The notes: generated from the sequence alone by a model not told the origin. A DNA stretch of 64,000 nucleotides from Carallia brachiata (GCA_021464245.1 JADCRB010000061.1:182202-246201); one strand, 5' to 3'; counted from the first letter of the stretch, positions 12,342 through 23,985 are shown. Numbers and translations: made by a program.

Positions 12342-13673
12342 TCAAGATGGTAAAATGCCTAACTTGAGTTTGGAAACTAAATCAGTATGCTGTCCGGGGG
12401 GATGCGCCTTGGTGAAGATATCTGCAGTCTGATCAGCGGAAGAGACAGAAACCAAAGAAATAGTGTTCTGCTCTATGTGTTGACGGACAAAATGACAGTC
12501 ATTCTCAATGTGTTTGGTCCGCTCATAGAAAACATCATTGTGAGCAATTTGTATGGTACTGCGATTGTCACAATGAATAGGTGTGGCTGAGGAGTGCGTA
12601 ATACCCATATCCTGTAGAAGCCATCGAAACCATAATAATTCGGATGCAGTATCTGCAAGAGCCCGATATTCAGCTTCAGTACTGGATCGAGCTGTGACTG
12701 TTTGCTTCTTACTACGCCAAGAAATGAGAGAATGTCCCAAAAAGAAGCAATATCCTGTGGTGGAACGTCTATCTGTTGGATCACTGGCCCAATCAGCATC
12801 AGAATAGGCCTGTAACTCAAGGGATGAGTGAGCAGAGAAAGAGAGTCCACAAAACATAGTTCCCTTGATATAACGAAGAATGCGAAGAACAACAGCATAG
12901 TGGGTGGACCGAGGTGCTGCCATAAACTGGCTAACTATGTGTACAGCATAAGCAATATCTGGTCGAGTAACAGTGAGGTAGACCAGACTCCCAACTAGCT
13001 GTCGATAAAGAGTAGGGTCTTTCAGTGGTGTGCCATCAGTAGGGGAAAATTTGACATTGTACTCCAAAGGAGTATAAGAAACTTTGTGATCACTGATTCC
13101 TGCTCGAGTAAGCAAATCGGAGACATATTTAGCTTGAGATAGAAAATATCCTGTAGCATCAGAAGATACTTCGAGGCCTAGAAAGTAATTGAGGAGACCC
13201 AAATCTTTCATCTCAAATTGTTGACGAAGAAACTGCTTGAGATTAGTAATGCCTTGCAAATCATCTCCTGTGATAATCATATCATCAACATAAAGTAAGA
13301 GTAGAATGATTCCATTAGCACTTTTGCGCACAAATAAAGCAGTATCATAAGGACTGGAAGTGAAGCCAAATTGGTGCACAGTTGTACTAAATTTGGCAAA
13401 CCATGCACGAGGTGCCTGTTTGAGACCATAAAGAGCTCGACGGAGACGACAGACCATGTTGGGTGGATGGTCATATCCAGGTGGAGGTTGCATGTAAACC
13501 TCCTCTGTAAGATCACCATTAAGGAAGGCATTCTTAACATCCATTTGAAAAAGTTTCCAATGTCGAACTGCAGCTACTGCCAATAAACTCCTGACTGAAG
13601 TGATTCGTGCTACGGGAGCAAAAGTTTCTTCATAGTCAATCCCATACTCTTGAGTAAAACCTTTGGCCACCAA
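12342..13673 (-). CDS. Copia reverse transcriptase and RNase H
   Basis: A 443-codon frame holding most of RT and all of RNase H. RT motifs include ETFAPVARITSVRSLLA (residues 16-32), FQMDVKNAFLNGDL (42-55), YGLKQAPRAWF (82-92) and the catalytic YVDD (128-131). RNase H motifs include AYSDADWASD, STTGYCFF, ARSSTEAEYRA and HCDNRSTI. The frame ends at the purine tract beside the 3' LTR, as expected for copia. The true RT start lies upstream across the frame break near 13765, so the first ATG here is not a real start. Confidence 0.93.
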   Translation of the reverse strand: MVAKGFTQEYGIDYEETFAPVARITSVRSLLAVAAVRHWKLFQMDVKNAFLNGDLTEEVYMQPPPGYDHPPNMVCRLRRALYGLKQAPRAWFAKFSTTVHQFGFTSSPYDTALFVRKSANGIILLLLYVDDMIITGDDLQGITNLKQFLRQQFEMKDLGLLNYFLGLEVSSDATGYFLSQAKYVSDLLTRAGISDHKVSYTPLEYNVKFSPTDGTPLKDPTLYRQLVGSLVYLTVTRPDIAYAVHIVSQFMAAPRSTHYAVVLRILRYIKGTMFCGLSFSAHSSLELQAYSDADWASDPTDRRSTTGYCFFLGHSLISWRSKKQTVTARSSTEAEYRALADTASELLWFRWLLQDMGITHSSATPIHCDNRSTIQIAHNDVFYERTKHIENDCHFVRQHIEQNTISLVSVSSADQTADIFTKAHPPGQHTDLVSKLKLGILPS

Positions 13674-13981
13674 CCGAGCTTTGTACCGCTCAACAGATCC
13701 ATCAGATTTGGTCTTGATCTTATAGACCCACTTGCATCCAATAATTGATTTATTTGGAGGTAGCTAACCAAATCCCAAGTGTGAGTCTTAGATAAGGCCT
13801 GCAATTCGTCTGCCATTGCTTGCTGCCAAAGAGGGTTAGTACTAGCTTCTCGATAAGTTTGAGGTTCATATAAAGAGGCAATGGTAGAGTAAACGACAAA
13901 GTCTTTTAGATGGGAGGGAAGTGTACTCACTCTAGAGGAACGACGTTCAGGTTGAGGCTCAGAGGAGAGTGCAGGATCCAC
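13610..13981 (-). pseudogene. Copia linker and N-terminal RT fragment
   Basis: The first 75 or so codons carry the region that precedes RT in copia polyproteins (HLKDFVVYS, NPLWQQAMADELQAL, THTWDLV). At about 13765 the frame slips, and the residues after THTWDLV are out of frame. The RT frame resumes in the next minus-strand frame and runs into the fragment ending at 12342. A single small indel explains this. Confidence 0.85.
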
Positions 13982-14149
13982 AACATGGACGAGACTTCAG
14001 GATTAGCCGGTGATGGACTGCCTATCGAACCTGTATCAAAATCAGCAGGAAAAGGATCTATAGGAGGGGGAGATTGTGTGAATGTTCAGAATTTGTAGTG
14101 GTCAGTAAGTCAACAGAAGGATCAGTAAAAAATGATTGTGAAGAAACAT

Positions 14150-15385
14150 TTAGCTGAAAGGTAGAAAGAGAAGAGAACATCTTATGTTCCCAAAAATGAC
14201 ATGACGGGAAACACGAAGACGTTTGGAGACTGGATCCCAACATCGATATCCTTTGTGTTCAATGCCATAACCCACAAAACAACACAAGCGGGCTCGGGGA
14301 TCTAACGTTCTTTCATGAGGCTGCAAGAGTACAAAACAAGCACAACCAAAGACTCGAAGAGATTGATAGGAAGGTGATGTGCCATAAAGCCGCTCATAAG
14401 GAGACATGTTATTGATAACTTTGGATGGAACTCGATTGATTGTGTAAACGGCTGTAAGAGCAGCTTCTCCCCAAAAACGTTCAGGACAAGATGCAGAGAT
14501 GAGAAGGGCTCGAGTTGTGTCTAAGATGTGGCGGTGTTTGCGTTCGGCCCGTCCATTCTGCTGTGAGGTACCTGGACAAGAACGCTGTAATATGGTACCA
14601 GATTGAGAAAGAAGCTGCATAAATTTGGAGTCTTTGTATTCCATGGCATTATCCGTGCGAAACAATTTGATATTTTGAGAGAACTGAGTTTTGATCATGG
14701 CGGCAAATTGAGAATAAATATCAAATAGCTCAGAACGATTTTTCATAAGATAAAGCCATGTATAGCGTGAGTAATCATCAATGAAAATCACAAAGTAACG
14801 AGAGCCACCCATAGTATCAACAGGAGAGGGTCCCCAAATATCAGAATGAATTAAGTCAAATGGTGCGGAAGAAATGGAATCACTATTATTGAAAGGTAAA
14901 GCATGATGTTTGGCAAGTTGACATGTAACACAATCAGTCTCAACATTCTCAACAGAACCTAAAACACCACGTGAAATTAAAGGACTCAATTTAGAATAAG
15001 AAACATGACCAAGACGAGAATGCCAAAGTGCAGAGGAAACCGATACAGCACAAAGATTATTAGACGACCTAGGAAGTTTCAGGGAGACAAGTTCAAATAA
15101 GCGTCCAACTTTACGGCCTGTCCCAAGAATCTGACCCGTCGTTGGATCCTGCACATGGCAACCAGTAGAAGAGAAGTGTAAATCAAAACCCAAATCACAC
15201 AATTGACCAACGGAGATAAGATTTAAGGTAAGATTTGGAACAAAAAAAGTATCAGATAAGGCTAAATTGGAAGTGGAGATGTTGCCGGTGTGACTAACAT
15301 GCAGTTGGGAATCATCAGCAGTATGAATAACAGGTGCATATGGAGACACTTGTTTTGACTGGAACAGTGTGACATCAGAGGTCAT
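14150..15385 (-). pseudogene. Copia protease remnant plus integrase
   Basis: A 411-codon frame, -1 relative to gag. The protease active-site FFDSG lies just upstream of the first ATG in the same frame, so the true frame begins before 15385. It continues with the protease domain (HVSHTGNIS..., SVGQLCDLGF), the GAG-pre-integrase zinc motif (HSRLGH ... CVTCQLAKHH) and the integrase core with its three acidic residues in HSDIWG, RTDNAMEY and QQNGRAERKH, then SPYERLYG. It leaves frame near 14190 (after SRHVIF); the continuation is in another frame to 14058. The integrase core itself looks intact. Confidence 0.9.
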
Positions 15386-16488
15386 ATGATTACAACATCC
15401 AGAATCAAAGAACCAAGATTTGGACTTACCTGAAACAACGGATAGGGCAGAAGAGGAATTACCAGATTAGCTAATGCTCGCTTGAGGGTATCAAAGTCAA
15501 CTTGGCTCAAGAGAGCCTCGAGATCAGTAGACAAACCCTCAGTAGCAGTGGTAGCAGCAGCAGCCTTACTAAACTTACCCTTGGAATTGTTTGACTGTGT
15601 AGAGCCTGATTGGTTCTTGGCCTGTAACTTGCGGCATTCTGAGATGTGATGACCAGATTTATGGCAATAGCGACAACTTATTTTGCGCTGATTAGATGGA
15701 GATGAGGTGAACAAAACATTATCAGCTGAAGCAGATGCAGAATGGAGCTGAGTGGAAGAAGAAGATGTGAGTAGAACAGTATCAGCAGAACGATGAGTCC
15801 GCATGGTGATTAGACGAGTTTCCTCAGAGAGTAACTCAGCAACGACACTTTCCAAAGAAGGGAAGGAATCGCGATGAAGCAGAGAAGCTCGCACAGGCTC
15901 ATAATCATCAATGAGAGCCATAAGAAATTGCATAATCCTCATTCTATCTCTATACTGTGAGAACTTAACAGCATCAGAGGGATAATCCCATGCAGGTTCA
16001 GAAAGTGCCAGTTGGTCCCATATAACATACATTTGAGATAGAAAAGCATTGATAGACTGACCAGGCTGTTGTTTCAGTCGATAAAGATCACCAAGGAGCT
16101 GATACTGGTGTGCAACGTCACAGGTAGAATATCTGGAAGCTAATAGATCCCATACTTCTTTTGCAGTACCAAGACGACCAAATTGAAGTTTGATGATCGG
16201 AATATAGGTATTCTGAAACCATGTGAGTATTTTATGGTTGTTACTCTCCCATTCCTCAATTTGCTGATCTAACTTCTCAGATGACTCTACTTTATCCTTG
16301 CCTTTCGTTGACGTAGGTTTAGGAATGTCCCCACTAACGTAACGCCAAAGTTTGCGCCCCTTGAGGAAGCTACACATTTCTTGAGACCATAAAATATAAT
16401 TTGTTCCATCTAAAATAGTAGTTATGGGCATGGAGGGGTCAAATTTTTCCATAGCAGCGGTAAATATGATGTCAACACAGATAAACAA
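15382..16488 (-). CDS. Copia gag (capsid/nucleocapsid)
   Basis: A 368-codon frame. The likely start is the internal ATG at 16452 (MEKFDPSMP), which matches the usual copia gag opening followed by the LDGTNYILWS motif. Residues about 100-220 are the retrotransposon gag region (QLLGDLYRLKQ, FLMALIDDYEPVR), and a CCHC zinc knuckle CRYCHKSGHHISEC lies near residues 272-285, positions about 15634-15675. The product would form the virus-like particle. After about 15470 the frame no longer matches the expected protease leader, so the last 30 or so codons are out of frame and one small indel is inferred there. Confidence 0.9.
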   Translation of the reverse strand: MFICVDIIFTAAMEKFDPSMPITTILDGTNYILWSQEMCSFLKGRKLWRYVSGDIPKPTSTKGKDKVESSEKLDQQIEEWESNNHKILTWFQNTYIPIIKLQFGRLGTAKEVWDLLASRYSTCDVAHQYQLLGDLYRLKQQPGQSINAFLSQMYVIWDQLALSEPAWDYPSDAVKFSQYRDRMRIMQFLMALIDDYEPVRASLLHRDSFPSLESVVAELLSEETRLITMRTHRSADTVLLTSSSSTQLHSASASADNVLFTSSPSNQRKISCRYCHKSGHHISECRKLQAKNQSGSTQSNNSKGKFSKAAAATTATEGLSTDLEALLSQVDFDTLKRALANLVIPLLPYPLFQVSPNLGSLILDVVII

Positions 16489-16654
16489 TGCTGAATCAAG
16501 TATAAGATGTATTAAAACCAGTCTGTATAGTCAGAATTTGAAGAAACAGACCTCAAAAATAAAAAGAGGACGTCAGAAAACCTTATGAACCGGTCAAAAA
16601 TCGGCCCAAAAGCGGTTGAACTGGCTGGTCAAATGATTGAATCGGGATCGGTCA

Positions 16655-16873
16655 ACGTGCTGACGTGGCGGTCAACGGAGCTGACGTGTCGGGGCAATGG
16701 TATTGACGTGGAGGTGACGTGGCAGGACACGTGGATGATGACGTGCCAGACACGTGTCGGGTGACGTGTCAGTTACGACCAATAATATGGAGACACATGG
16801 CAATGTGTGCTGATGTGACTGACACGTGTGTGCTAACGTGGTCGTCTTCAACCTCCAAAGATGCCGGCACGTG
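16655..16873. promoter_or_regulatory. Cluster of twelve ACGTG cores in the retrotransposon leader
   Basis: ACGTG starts at 16655, 16663, 16684, 16706, 16717, 16729, 16741, 16752, 16764, 16824, 16836 and 16869. From 16706 to 16764 the steps are 11, 12, 12, 11 and 12 bp. Several are CACGTG or GACGTGG/CACGTGT contexts, as in G-box and ABA-response elements bound by plant bZIP/bHLH factors. The cluster lies between the 5' LTR and gag, in transcribed leader. Regulatory function is inference; the periodic pattern may instead be a degenerate short tandem repeat. Confidence 0.6.
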
Positions 16874-17230
16874 AGTGAGAGTAGATCAGCGATCAATATT
16901 CCGGTGAGGCGCGTGAGGGCGCGTGACAGATCCAATGAAGATAATTTTTCGGCGATGAGTTCTCCGTGTTCTGTAGGACGTAATTCTGCAATTGGATGTG
17001 AGAAAATCCGAATAAAAATAGAAGCAGAGTCTCACCAGATTCAAACGGCTTTTAAGATTTCGCAGAACAGATCCAAAATCAGAGGTCTATGAATATAGAC
17101 TCTTGATTGAGGATAAACGGGGTCTGCAAAACCGAAGACAGCAGCACTAAATAATTTTTGGTGACCAACGACGTCGAAAGAAAATTAGATGAACAGTATT
17201 ATTGGAGAAATAATAACAAAATTGAAAAGG

Positions 17231-17242
17231 GCTCTGATACCA
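17231..17242 (-). other. Primer-binding site for initiator Met tRNA
   Basis: The minus strand reads TGGTATCAGAGC immediately after the 5' LTR. This is the standard plant LTR-element primer site complementary to the 3' end of initiator methionine tRNA. Confidence 0.95.
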
Positions 17243-17434
17243 TGTGAAAAGAGGAGAAAGCCTTTGAAGAAATAATATTTTGTGTATATTATTACATAGA
17301 GGGATAACCTCGATATATACAGGAAGACAGTACATAAAATAGGAAATAGAATAATTACAAATAATGACAATAAATTATAATCATATCAATCGGATATGTA
17401 ATCGATTATAATCATATATGAATATATTCTAACA
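17243..17434 (-). repeat. 5' LTR of the copia element
   Basis: 192 bp with TG...CA ends on the element strand, flanked outside by the ACGTG target duplication at 17435-17439. This LTR should carry the element promoter, since transcription runs leftwards through gag. Confidence 0.95.
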
Positions 17435-17439
17435 ACGTG

Positions 17440-18985
17440 GAAAACCAATAATTTGCATCAACAATGCCATCCCTCCGTCATTCTTGTTGTTGTCCATCTC
17501 TCTCTCTCTCTCTCTCTCTGTGCCATTTTTTGTATGGGGTGGTGGCCATTGTGGTTCTAACATGCAAGCACCACCCCGTATTAGTCACGCATGCCAATTC
17601 ATGTCTACCCACGTGTTCTGAATAGCGTTGCAAAACTATGTCTAACCATACCTGTTATCTCAATTTCATATGGGAGTTTGTAATATATTCGAAATTGGTT
17701 ATAAAAATCCTAATGTCTAGCAAATCACTCGATTTTTAATGCAAAACAATAAGACGGAGATCTCTCGTTTGGCAGTATGTAGATGGCCGTGGCGCTAAGG
17801 AAGCGTATAAAATTGTGCTCTGAAATGAGTGACACTTGAAAGGGCTGGCAAGTGTTATCAGACATCGAAGTTATACAAATGAAAAATTGTTAGAACAAAC
17901 GAAATTAAATTGAGGTCCATCGTCACCTAATTAATCTGGGCGGCTGGGGGGATGCCTGGTCAGCCTCATGCATTTGGTCGCCTATCAATCAACTTCTGAG
18001 TTCATCTTTCAACAATGTTATAATTTCGTCTTCCGTTTTGATTTTTGCAGAAAATACAGTGATAAATAAACACGTTTAAATAAAATTTAGATTTTGTCAA
18101 CTCACAAATGGTTCGTAGCAGAAGTACTGAGTTTTGAAAATGGTTGTATCACTGACTCAAGAGACACTTCATTAGTGCTCAGATTTATAATTCTAAAAGA
18201 TAGACACGAGGTTTATGAAGGCAAAAAGAACCCTAAAATGCCGGGGGGACCATTTACCTTTCAAAGCTTGGCACTTGTTTATGACTCATTATTGATTTGA
18301 GCACGATGCCTGAATTATGATTTATTTGGATTGTTAGAAAGTTATGAAAAAAAAAAGTTGTGAGAAAATAAAATTGTTTGAATTGATGAGAAAATTGTGA
18401 GAAAGAAAATGATTAGAAAGAAAAATAAATAGTAATTTGTGGGAGAAAGAGTTATGTGAAAAAAAAGTTATTTGAATTGATGAGAAAGTTATAGAAAAGA
18501 AAATAATTAGAAAAAAAATGAATAATAATTTGTTAGAAAAAAAGTTATGAGAAAATAATATTATTTAAATTGATTAGAAAGTTGTAAAAAAAAAATTATA
18601 AAAAAATAATAATTATATATTTTTATTATTATTTTTTTTCTCGTCAAATTCTCGCGAACCAAACACACCATTAATCAGGATTTCCCCTAATGGAAAATTT
18701 TTTCTTAAGAAGCATATGGGCATTCCATTAACAATACTAACTTTTCCGTGTAAACAGGATCTCAACTTTTGAAGGTAGTGATGAATTGAACATTAATGTG
18801 GAACCAATTGGCCCAACGGTTTTCTGTACTAACCAATAGCAATGGTGCACATAACAAGACACATTAACTTCACGCCTGTCCTGAAAAAACACTTCACACA
18901 AGTAGCCTTCTTGACAATATAAGTTAAGCCTGCCGTGTGTCACAACAACATGCACTATCACAGCCAAAGCCACTAAATCCTCTCT
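17440..18985. other. Intergenic DNA with CT microsatellite
   Basis: Includes a (TC)n run at about 17497-17519 and the tandem repeat at 18341-18610. No gene recognised. Confidence 0.5.
18341..18610 (+). repeat. A/G-rich tandem repeat, about 2.5 copies of 93-110 bp
   Basis: Units begin with GTTATG at 18341, 18451 and 18544. Each contains the succession AATTGATGAGAAA, TTAGAAA and AATAATTTG. The strand is strikingly purine-rich. It ends in a CTCGCGAACCAAACACACC-like segment (18650-18672). Confidence 0.65.
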
Positions 18986-19036
18986 TTGCTCCTCCTTTCC
19001 CCCTTTGTTCCCAGTTTAACTTTCCACATCCTCACC

Positions 19037-21622
19037 ATGATTGCTTGCGACGACCAAAATTTGGTCTACAACATTAAGCTCTCCTCGGTTGGGCCGTGTC
19101 GGATTACGGGTTCGGATGTGGTCAGTGAGCCCAATGGCGTGGACTTGGCCACGAAGCTTCACTATCTAAAATGTGTCTACTTCTTTAGTAGCCAAGCAAG
19201 CCAAGGAATGACCTTGAAGCGCATCAAGGAGTCCATGTTCTACTGGTGCAATGACTACTACATGGTTTGTGGCCGGTTCAGGCGATCTGACACCGGACGG
19301 CCATACATGAAGTGTAACGATTGTGGGGTGAGGTTTGTGGAGGCTCAGTGTGACAAGACAGTGGATGAATGGCTGGAATTGAAAGATTGTTCGCTTAACC
19401 ATTTGCTTGTCTACCATCTCCCTTTGGGTCCTGACTATCTTTCTCTCCTCCATTTTACATTCAGGTAACATTTCTTATCATTCTGCAGACAGAAAATTTT
19501 TTTAACATTCAAAGAAAATTCTATCTATTAGGGAGTGTGAAATCAAAACCATATGAATCTATACGTGTGTGTGTGTGCGCATACTTAGTGAGAAAAACAA
19601 CAATAGAAAATTTTTTTTATAATGCAGTCGTAGGGGCGGGGTGAACATGCAGTAATTAAACTAATTAAATTATTTGATCATAAAAATCTTGTTGAATTTG
19701 AAATAAAAAAGTAGATAAATAGTTAGATTAATTACGTGTCTTATTCTTAATATTGTAGTTTTGCTCAAATAAAATTTACTAGAAAGAGTTGAAGATTGTG
19801 CGTGAAGAAGAGAAGGGGGGGGGGGGGTGGGGAGGGGGGAACCAAAAGTGGAGCTTTCCTTCACTGTCTACCAAGAGGCTCACCTTGATATGTTGATGGT
19901 CCATTAATATGAGTAGATGTATAGGACTTGCTTGTTGCGTGAAAACTTTGGTAGTAATACTAAGCCAATGATAAGAGAGTTATGCCTAGCTATGGTCCAA
20001 CTAATTGCTGCATAAATTGTGAAATGAACAAAACTAATTGGGGTTCTCTGCTTGTTGCTGAAAGTGAGTTAAATTTAGAAGTAATTACCAAAAGGAGTTG
20101 GGCTTTTCACCATGACGTCAAAGCCAGCTGCCCCAGTGTAATAAATGTAAACAATGCAAAGTTGCGGTAGGGCAGAAGAACTCGTGAATGCAATAATGCA
20201 GGAATAAGGTTATGAGTACAGCGACGAGACGGGCCTTGTCAATCTATATTAAATATTCAGATAAGGATTTTTTTAAAAATTTTTGGGAAAGCAAAAAATT
20301 ATATAAAAAATGTTTTTCACGGAGAGTATGAGCAAACAAAGTTAAAGATCACAGGACCCCTGTTGTTGTTCCGTATTTAAAATATAAAATAAAAAAAAAC
20401 ATAAAAGACAATACCCAGTTAATAAATCTATTTGCCCACAAGCAAAAGCATGTCAACACTAGCCTAACTAGATGCATTGTGCCTGTGGACCTGATAGGTG
20501 TCATAATACTACAGTTGTTGACTCATTAATAGTTGTTCAAAATTGATCGAAAAAGCTATGTCTGTACTCCGACGACAAGTACTTTCCTTTTTTTTCCTTT
20601 TTTTTCCGTCTAAAACTCTCTGATATCTATCTGAAAGTCACATTGAACTTCATCTAATCGAAAATTAAGCTGACAAAGTACTTTCTACATGGGCTTGTGC
20701 TTGTGTTTTCTTCTAACCCAATCCAACAATGCCATAGATGACCAAGTTCAAGTGTGGAGGCATGTCTATAGGCTTGAGCTGGGCTCATATACTTGGAGAT
20801 GCATTTTCAGTTTCCAGCTGCATCAATATGTGGAGCCCATTCCTTGCTGGTCTGAAGTCCAATGAGCCCCTGAAATTAACAAGAACGCCAACGAAGCTCA
20901 AGAATTCTGAAAACCGGCCCAAACTTGCCAAAGAACCACTTTCCTTGAAACGGGTCGACCCTGTGGGTGATCATTGGGTAACAGCCCACAACTGCATAAT
21001 GGGAACTTTTTCTTTCCACTTAACTGCCTCTCAGCTATCTCACTTACTCTCAAGCATATGGGGTCAAAATCAAATGAACAAAGTTCCATCCTTTGAGGCT
21101 ATTTGTGCCATAATGTGGCAATCCGTAGCCAAGGTCAAAGAAGGGCAAGAGCCAAACGTAGTAACTCTTTGCAAAAGAGGTCCCAACTATTCCGACAGTG
21201 GCCTGACCAAGAGCCAGACCATAAGCTCTGTCAAAGCAGATTTCCCCATTGTTGGCTCAGATTTGAGAAAATTGGCAACACTACTTGTTGATCAAGCTGT
21301 TGATGAGACTAACCAGATTGGAGAACTCGCGGAACAAGATAATGGGGTCACCGATTACATCTTGTATGGAGCAAATTTAACATTTGTGGACCTAGAAGAG
21401 GCCAATTTGTATGGATTGGAGTGGGATGGACACAAACCAAAATTTGTACACTACACCATTCAAGGTGTTGGAGATGAAGGAGTAGTTTTGGTGCACAACG
21501 AATCTGGTCAAGATGGCAATGATGGAAAGGTTGTGACTGTGATTTTGCCTGAGAATGAAGTGACAAAACTCAAATCTGAACTGAAAAGGAACGGCCTTTT
21601 GCTCGAAGAAGACACTGAATGA
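19037..21622 (+). pseudogene. CER26: ECERIFERUM 2/26-like BAHD-family gene, frameshifted
   Basis: Two exons: 19037-19464 (donor CAG|GTAACA) and 20738-21622 (acceptor CATAG). Proteins of the CER2/CER26 clade act at the ER with CER6-type condensing enzymes to elongate fatty acids past C28 for cuticular wax. Exon 1 has SSVGPCRITGSDVV, CGRFRRSDTGRPYMKCNDCG and CDKTVDEWLELKDCSL. Exon 2 has TKFKCGGMSIGLSWAHILGD with the BAHD HxxxD motif; the DFGWG position reads NLYGLEW, as in this clade. After GP at 19427-19432 the reading frame is wrong: one missing base near 19434 would restore the LSFSP motif and make the splice phase 0. As written, the spliced reading frame stops right at the junction after about 143 residues. 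The start is the second ATG (CACCATG at 19034-19040), which fits the conserved N-terminus better than an upstream CTG/TTG. Either a recent pseudogene or a consensus error. Confidence 0.88.
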
Positions 21623-23985
21623 AAGCAAAAGCTGGTGCATTTGGTCGTTAGTTAATGCTTCTAATCAACAATGGTTTGTCAATTGTCTGCTACATGTTTC
21701 GTCACCGCTGATTTGAGCATGCGTGTGTACATATGGTTAAGATGTTGTCATTTGTTAACCAAGATATGGGTTGTTTGTCAATAAGGGCATACAAGAAATA
21801 TGCCCACAACGGATTATGAAGTGAATTGGCGTGTGAAATGATAGTGTTAATTTTGTTTTCATTGTAAGTCGACCACCGTCTTGTCCATCTGCAAAAGGTT
21901 AATTTACGTCAAATTGAGCAATATCAGCATATGAATATCTACGATTAGTTGTTACTCAATTCGCTTTTATGACTGAAAGGTTTCAAATTCAAGTCTTAGA
22001 TTAAAATTGATTAACAAAGAAACACAAGGTTTGGAGAATATAATAACAACATAAAAAGCTAAATTGTGTGGCGGTGTAATTTAATATGAAGAATTGATGC
22101 AAGAGTCTCCGCCATTATAGACTTTAACCTTCCCAGTTTACCTTGTCAATTGCATATTTTATGATGATGTGAGAAAATTTGCATCGTGAAAATTTTAGCT
22201 TTCGTAATACATTATGGTTGCTTAATTTATCCTCAATGCTTTTACAAAAGTTTCTATCTAGATCTGGGACCAAAATATCATTAATTTTACAACCAAAAAG
22301 CATCAATTGCAATCGTTAATATTTTTTGGAAACTCTCCTTTTAGTTTGGAATCTTTCAAATTAGAAAATGTTTTTTTTCCGTGACTTCAAAATTTCAGTT
22401 ATACTTATACATACTCTTTGCCTTCATCCATTCATACATGTTACCGTAAATTTTAATTTTAAAATTTAAATGATTTTCATGAGCATTTTAAATCTCTGGC
22501 TGGCCGCTGTATTAATTTGCCATTGAAAAGCATTACATAACGACGAATCGAGGTAGCATGTCTTTTACCTGGTGACCCACCACGCAATATATATATATAT
22601 TTGTCTGAAATTTCTTATATCTAAATTAATAGATTGATTAATTTGAATTAATTTAAAAAAATTATAAAATATAATAAAAGTCTTTCAATAGATATTTAAT
22701 GTAACTATATTTTTAAAATTTAAATTTAAAACTTCTAATTAAATAATAATAAATTCCTTCTATTTACATCAGCACCTAATACTTTCTCTATCATCAGTGA
22801 TGTTGGATCTTGCATCAGCTCGGTCAGATTAGTGGCCTAGATTTTTTTTTCAAAAAACAAAAAGTCTCATTCAGCCCAAGGAAAAGAGCCAGGAAAAAGA
22901 GCGAGGAATTGGTCTAACCTTTGCTTTGATTGCTCCACTTTTGTTTTTTTGGGTTACGGAAGGCTAAAAAGTTTGAAATTAAGAATAGAAGGGACAAATT
23001 TTTGGTCTTAAAACTTTTTTTTTTTTTCTATTGCTCCAATTTCTTACATTTCTCAACACCATAATTATTATTAATTTAAGTGTTTTACATGGCTTGTACT
23101 TTTAACAAAATTAATTAAGACACTTTGTCGAGTCTTTTTAATATTTTGTATTTTTTAACATTTCAGCCTCTCTTGCAAAAAAAAAAAAAAAAAAAAAAAA
23201 GGGTGTTTCACATATTCAAAGATGGCATTCATCCCCCCCCGAAGCATAACTCTCTGTAATTGATCCCAGTATCCGACAATTATACGATGTCTATTGCACG
23301 TGAAAAGGGAGCAACTTGCAAGCTGCAACACTTTCGGGCGCACTAGACACGGGCAAGTGGGTTATTAAATAGGATACTGTTATAATTTTAGAGAAAAAAT
23401 ATATTTAAAAAATACATGAATATAACTAATCATATTCAATGCGTAACTGACTGAATTATAAGTGTAATTAAATATAAAAAAAATTTTTTTCTTATATTTA
23501 ATTGTACTTAAAATTCAATCAATTATACATTAAATTTAATAAATTGTATTTAAATATATTTTTAAATTTTATTTTACTAAAAAAATATAACTTTTTTCTA
23601 TTAAATAATTGTAGAAAACGACTAATCATGATTTTATGGAAGAGTCAAAGACTAAAGAAAAGGCATTTGCGTTCCTAGTTTCACGATAAGGCGTATTCAA
23701 TGCCTACGACTGATGGGCCTCATGTAAGTTGATAATGGCAAGTTGGCGACTGAACTGACCCCTCTGGGCATCATTTGGGTGAAGATCAGCGCCTTCATCC
23801 GGAAAAATTTGGACTGGCCGATAAATAAGAATCTTACAGAATATACAAAAAGTAATAAGAATTAAGTTTTAAATAATAATATTTATATTTTGAATAATAA
23901 AAACTTTAAAATATGTATAATGTTATTGTTATTATTAAATTTTTTATTATTTAAAATATGTATACTGTTATTAAAAATTATTAAA
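21623..23985. other. Intergenic DNA, no gene recognised
   Basis: 3' flank of the wax gene, then AT-rich DNA with a (TA)n run near 22587-22601, a T run near 23015-23030 and a long A run near 23177-23200. Nothing exon-like seen. Confidence 0.5.

Larger units (their letters stand above)
12137..17434 (-). mobile_element. Complete Ty1/copia LTR retrotransposon, frame-broken
   Basis: A 5.3-kb element read right to left. It has two 192-bp LTRs (12137-12328 and 17243-17434), a perfect 5-bp target duplication ACGTG (12132-12136 and 17435-17439), a primer site next to the 5' LTR and a purine tract next to the 3' LTR. Gene order gag, protease, integrase, RT, RNase H is the copia order. The LTRs differ at about four positions by my reading, all transitions, including the first base of the 3' LTR (CG instead of TG). 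Coding is split over at least four frame changes (near 15470, 14190, 14060-13990 and 13765), so this copy cannot encode a complete polyprotein. Confidence 0.97.

Noticed and set aside
15428..15432. A consensus splice donor (CAG|GTAAGT) at the gag-protease junction as a deliberate gag/pol splicing switch
   Set aside because: The frame that matches the expected protease leader runs straight through it, and the frame change is better explained by an indel near 15470, so the donor is probably coincidental.
17231..17242. TGGTATCAGAGC as part of a tRNA gene
   Set aside because: It is the retrotransposon primer-binding site beside the 5' LTR, not a tRNA gene.
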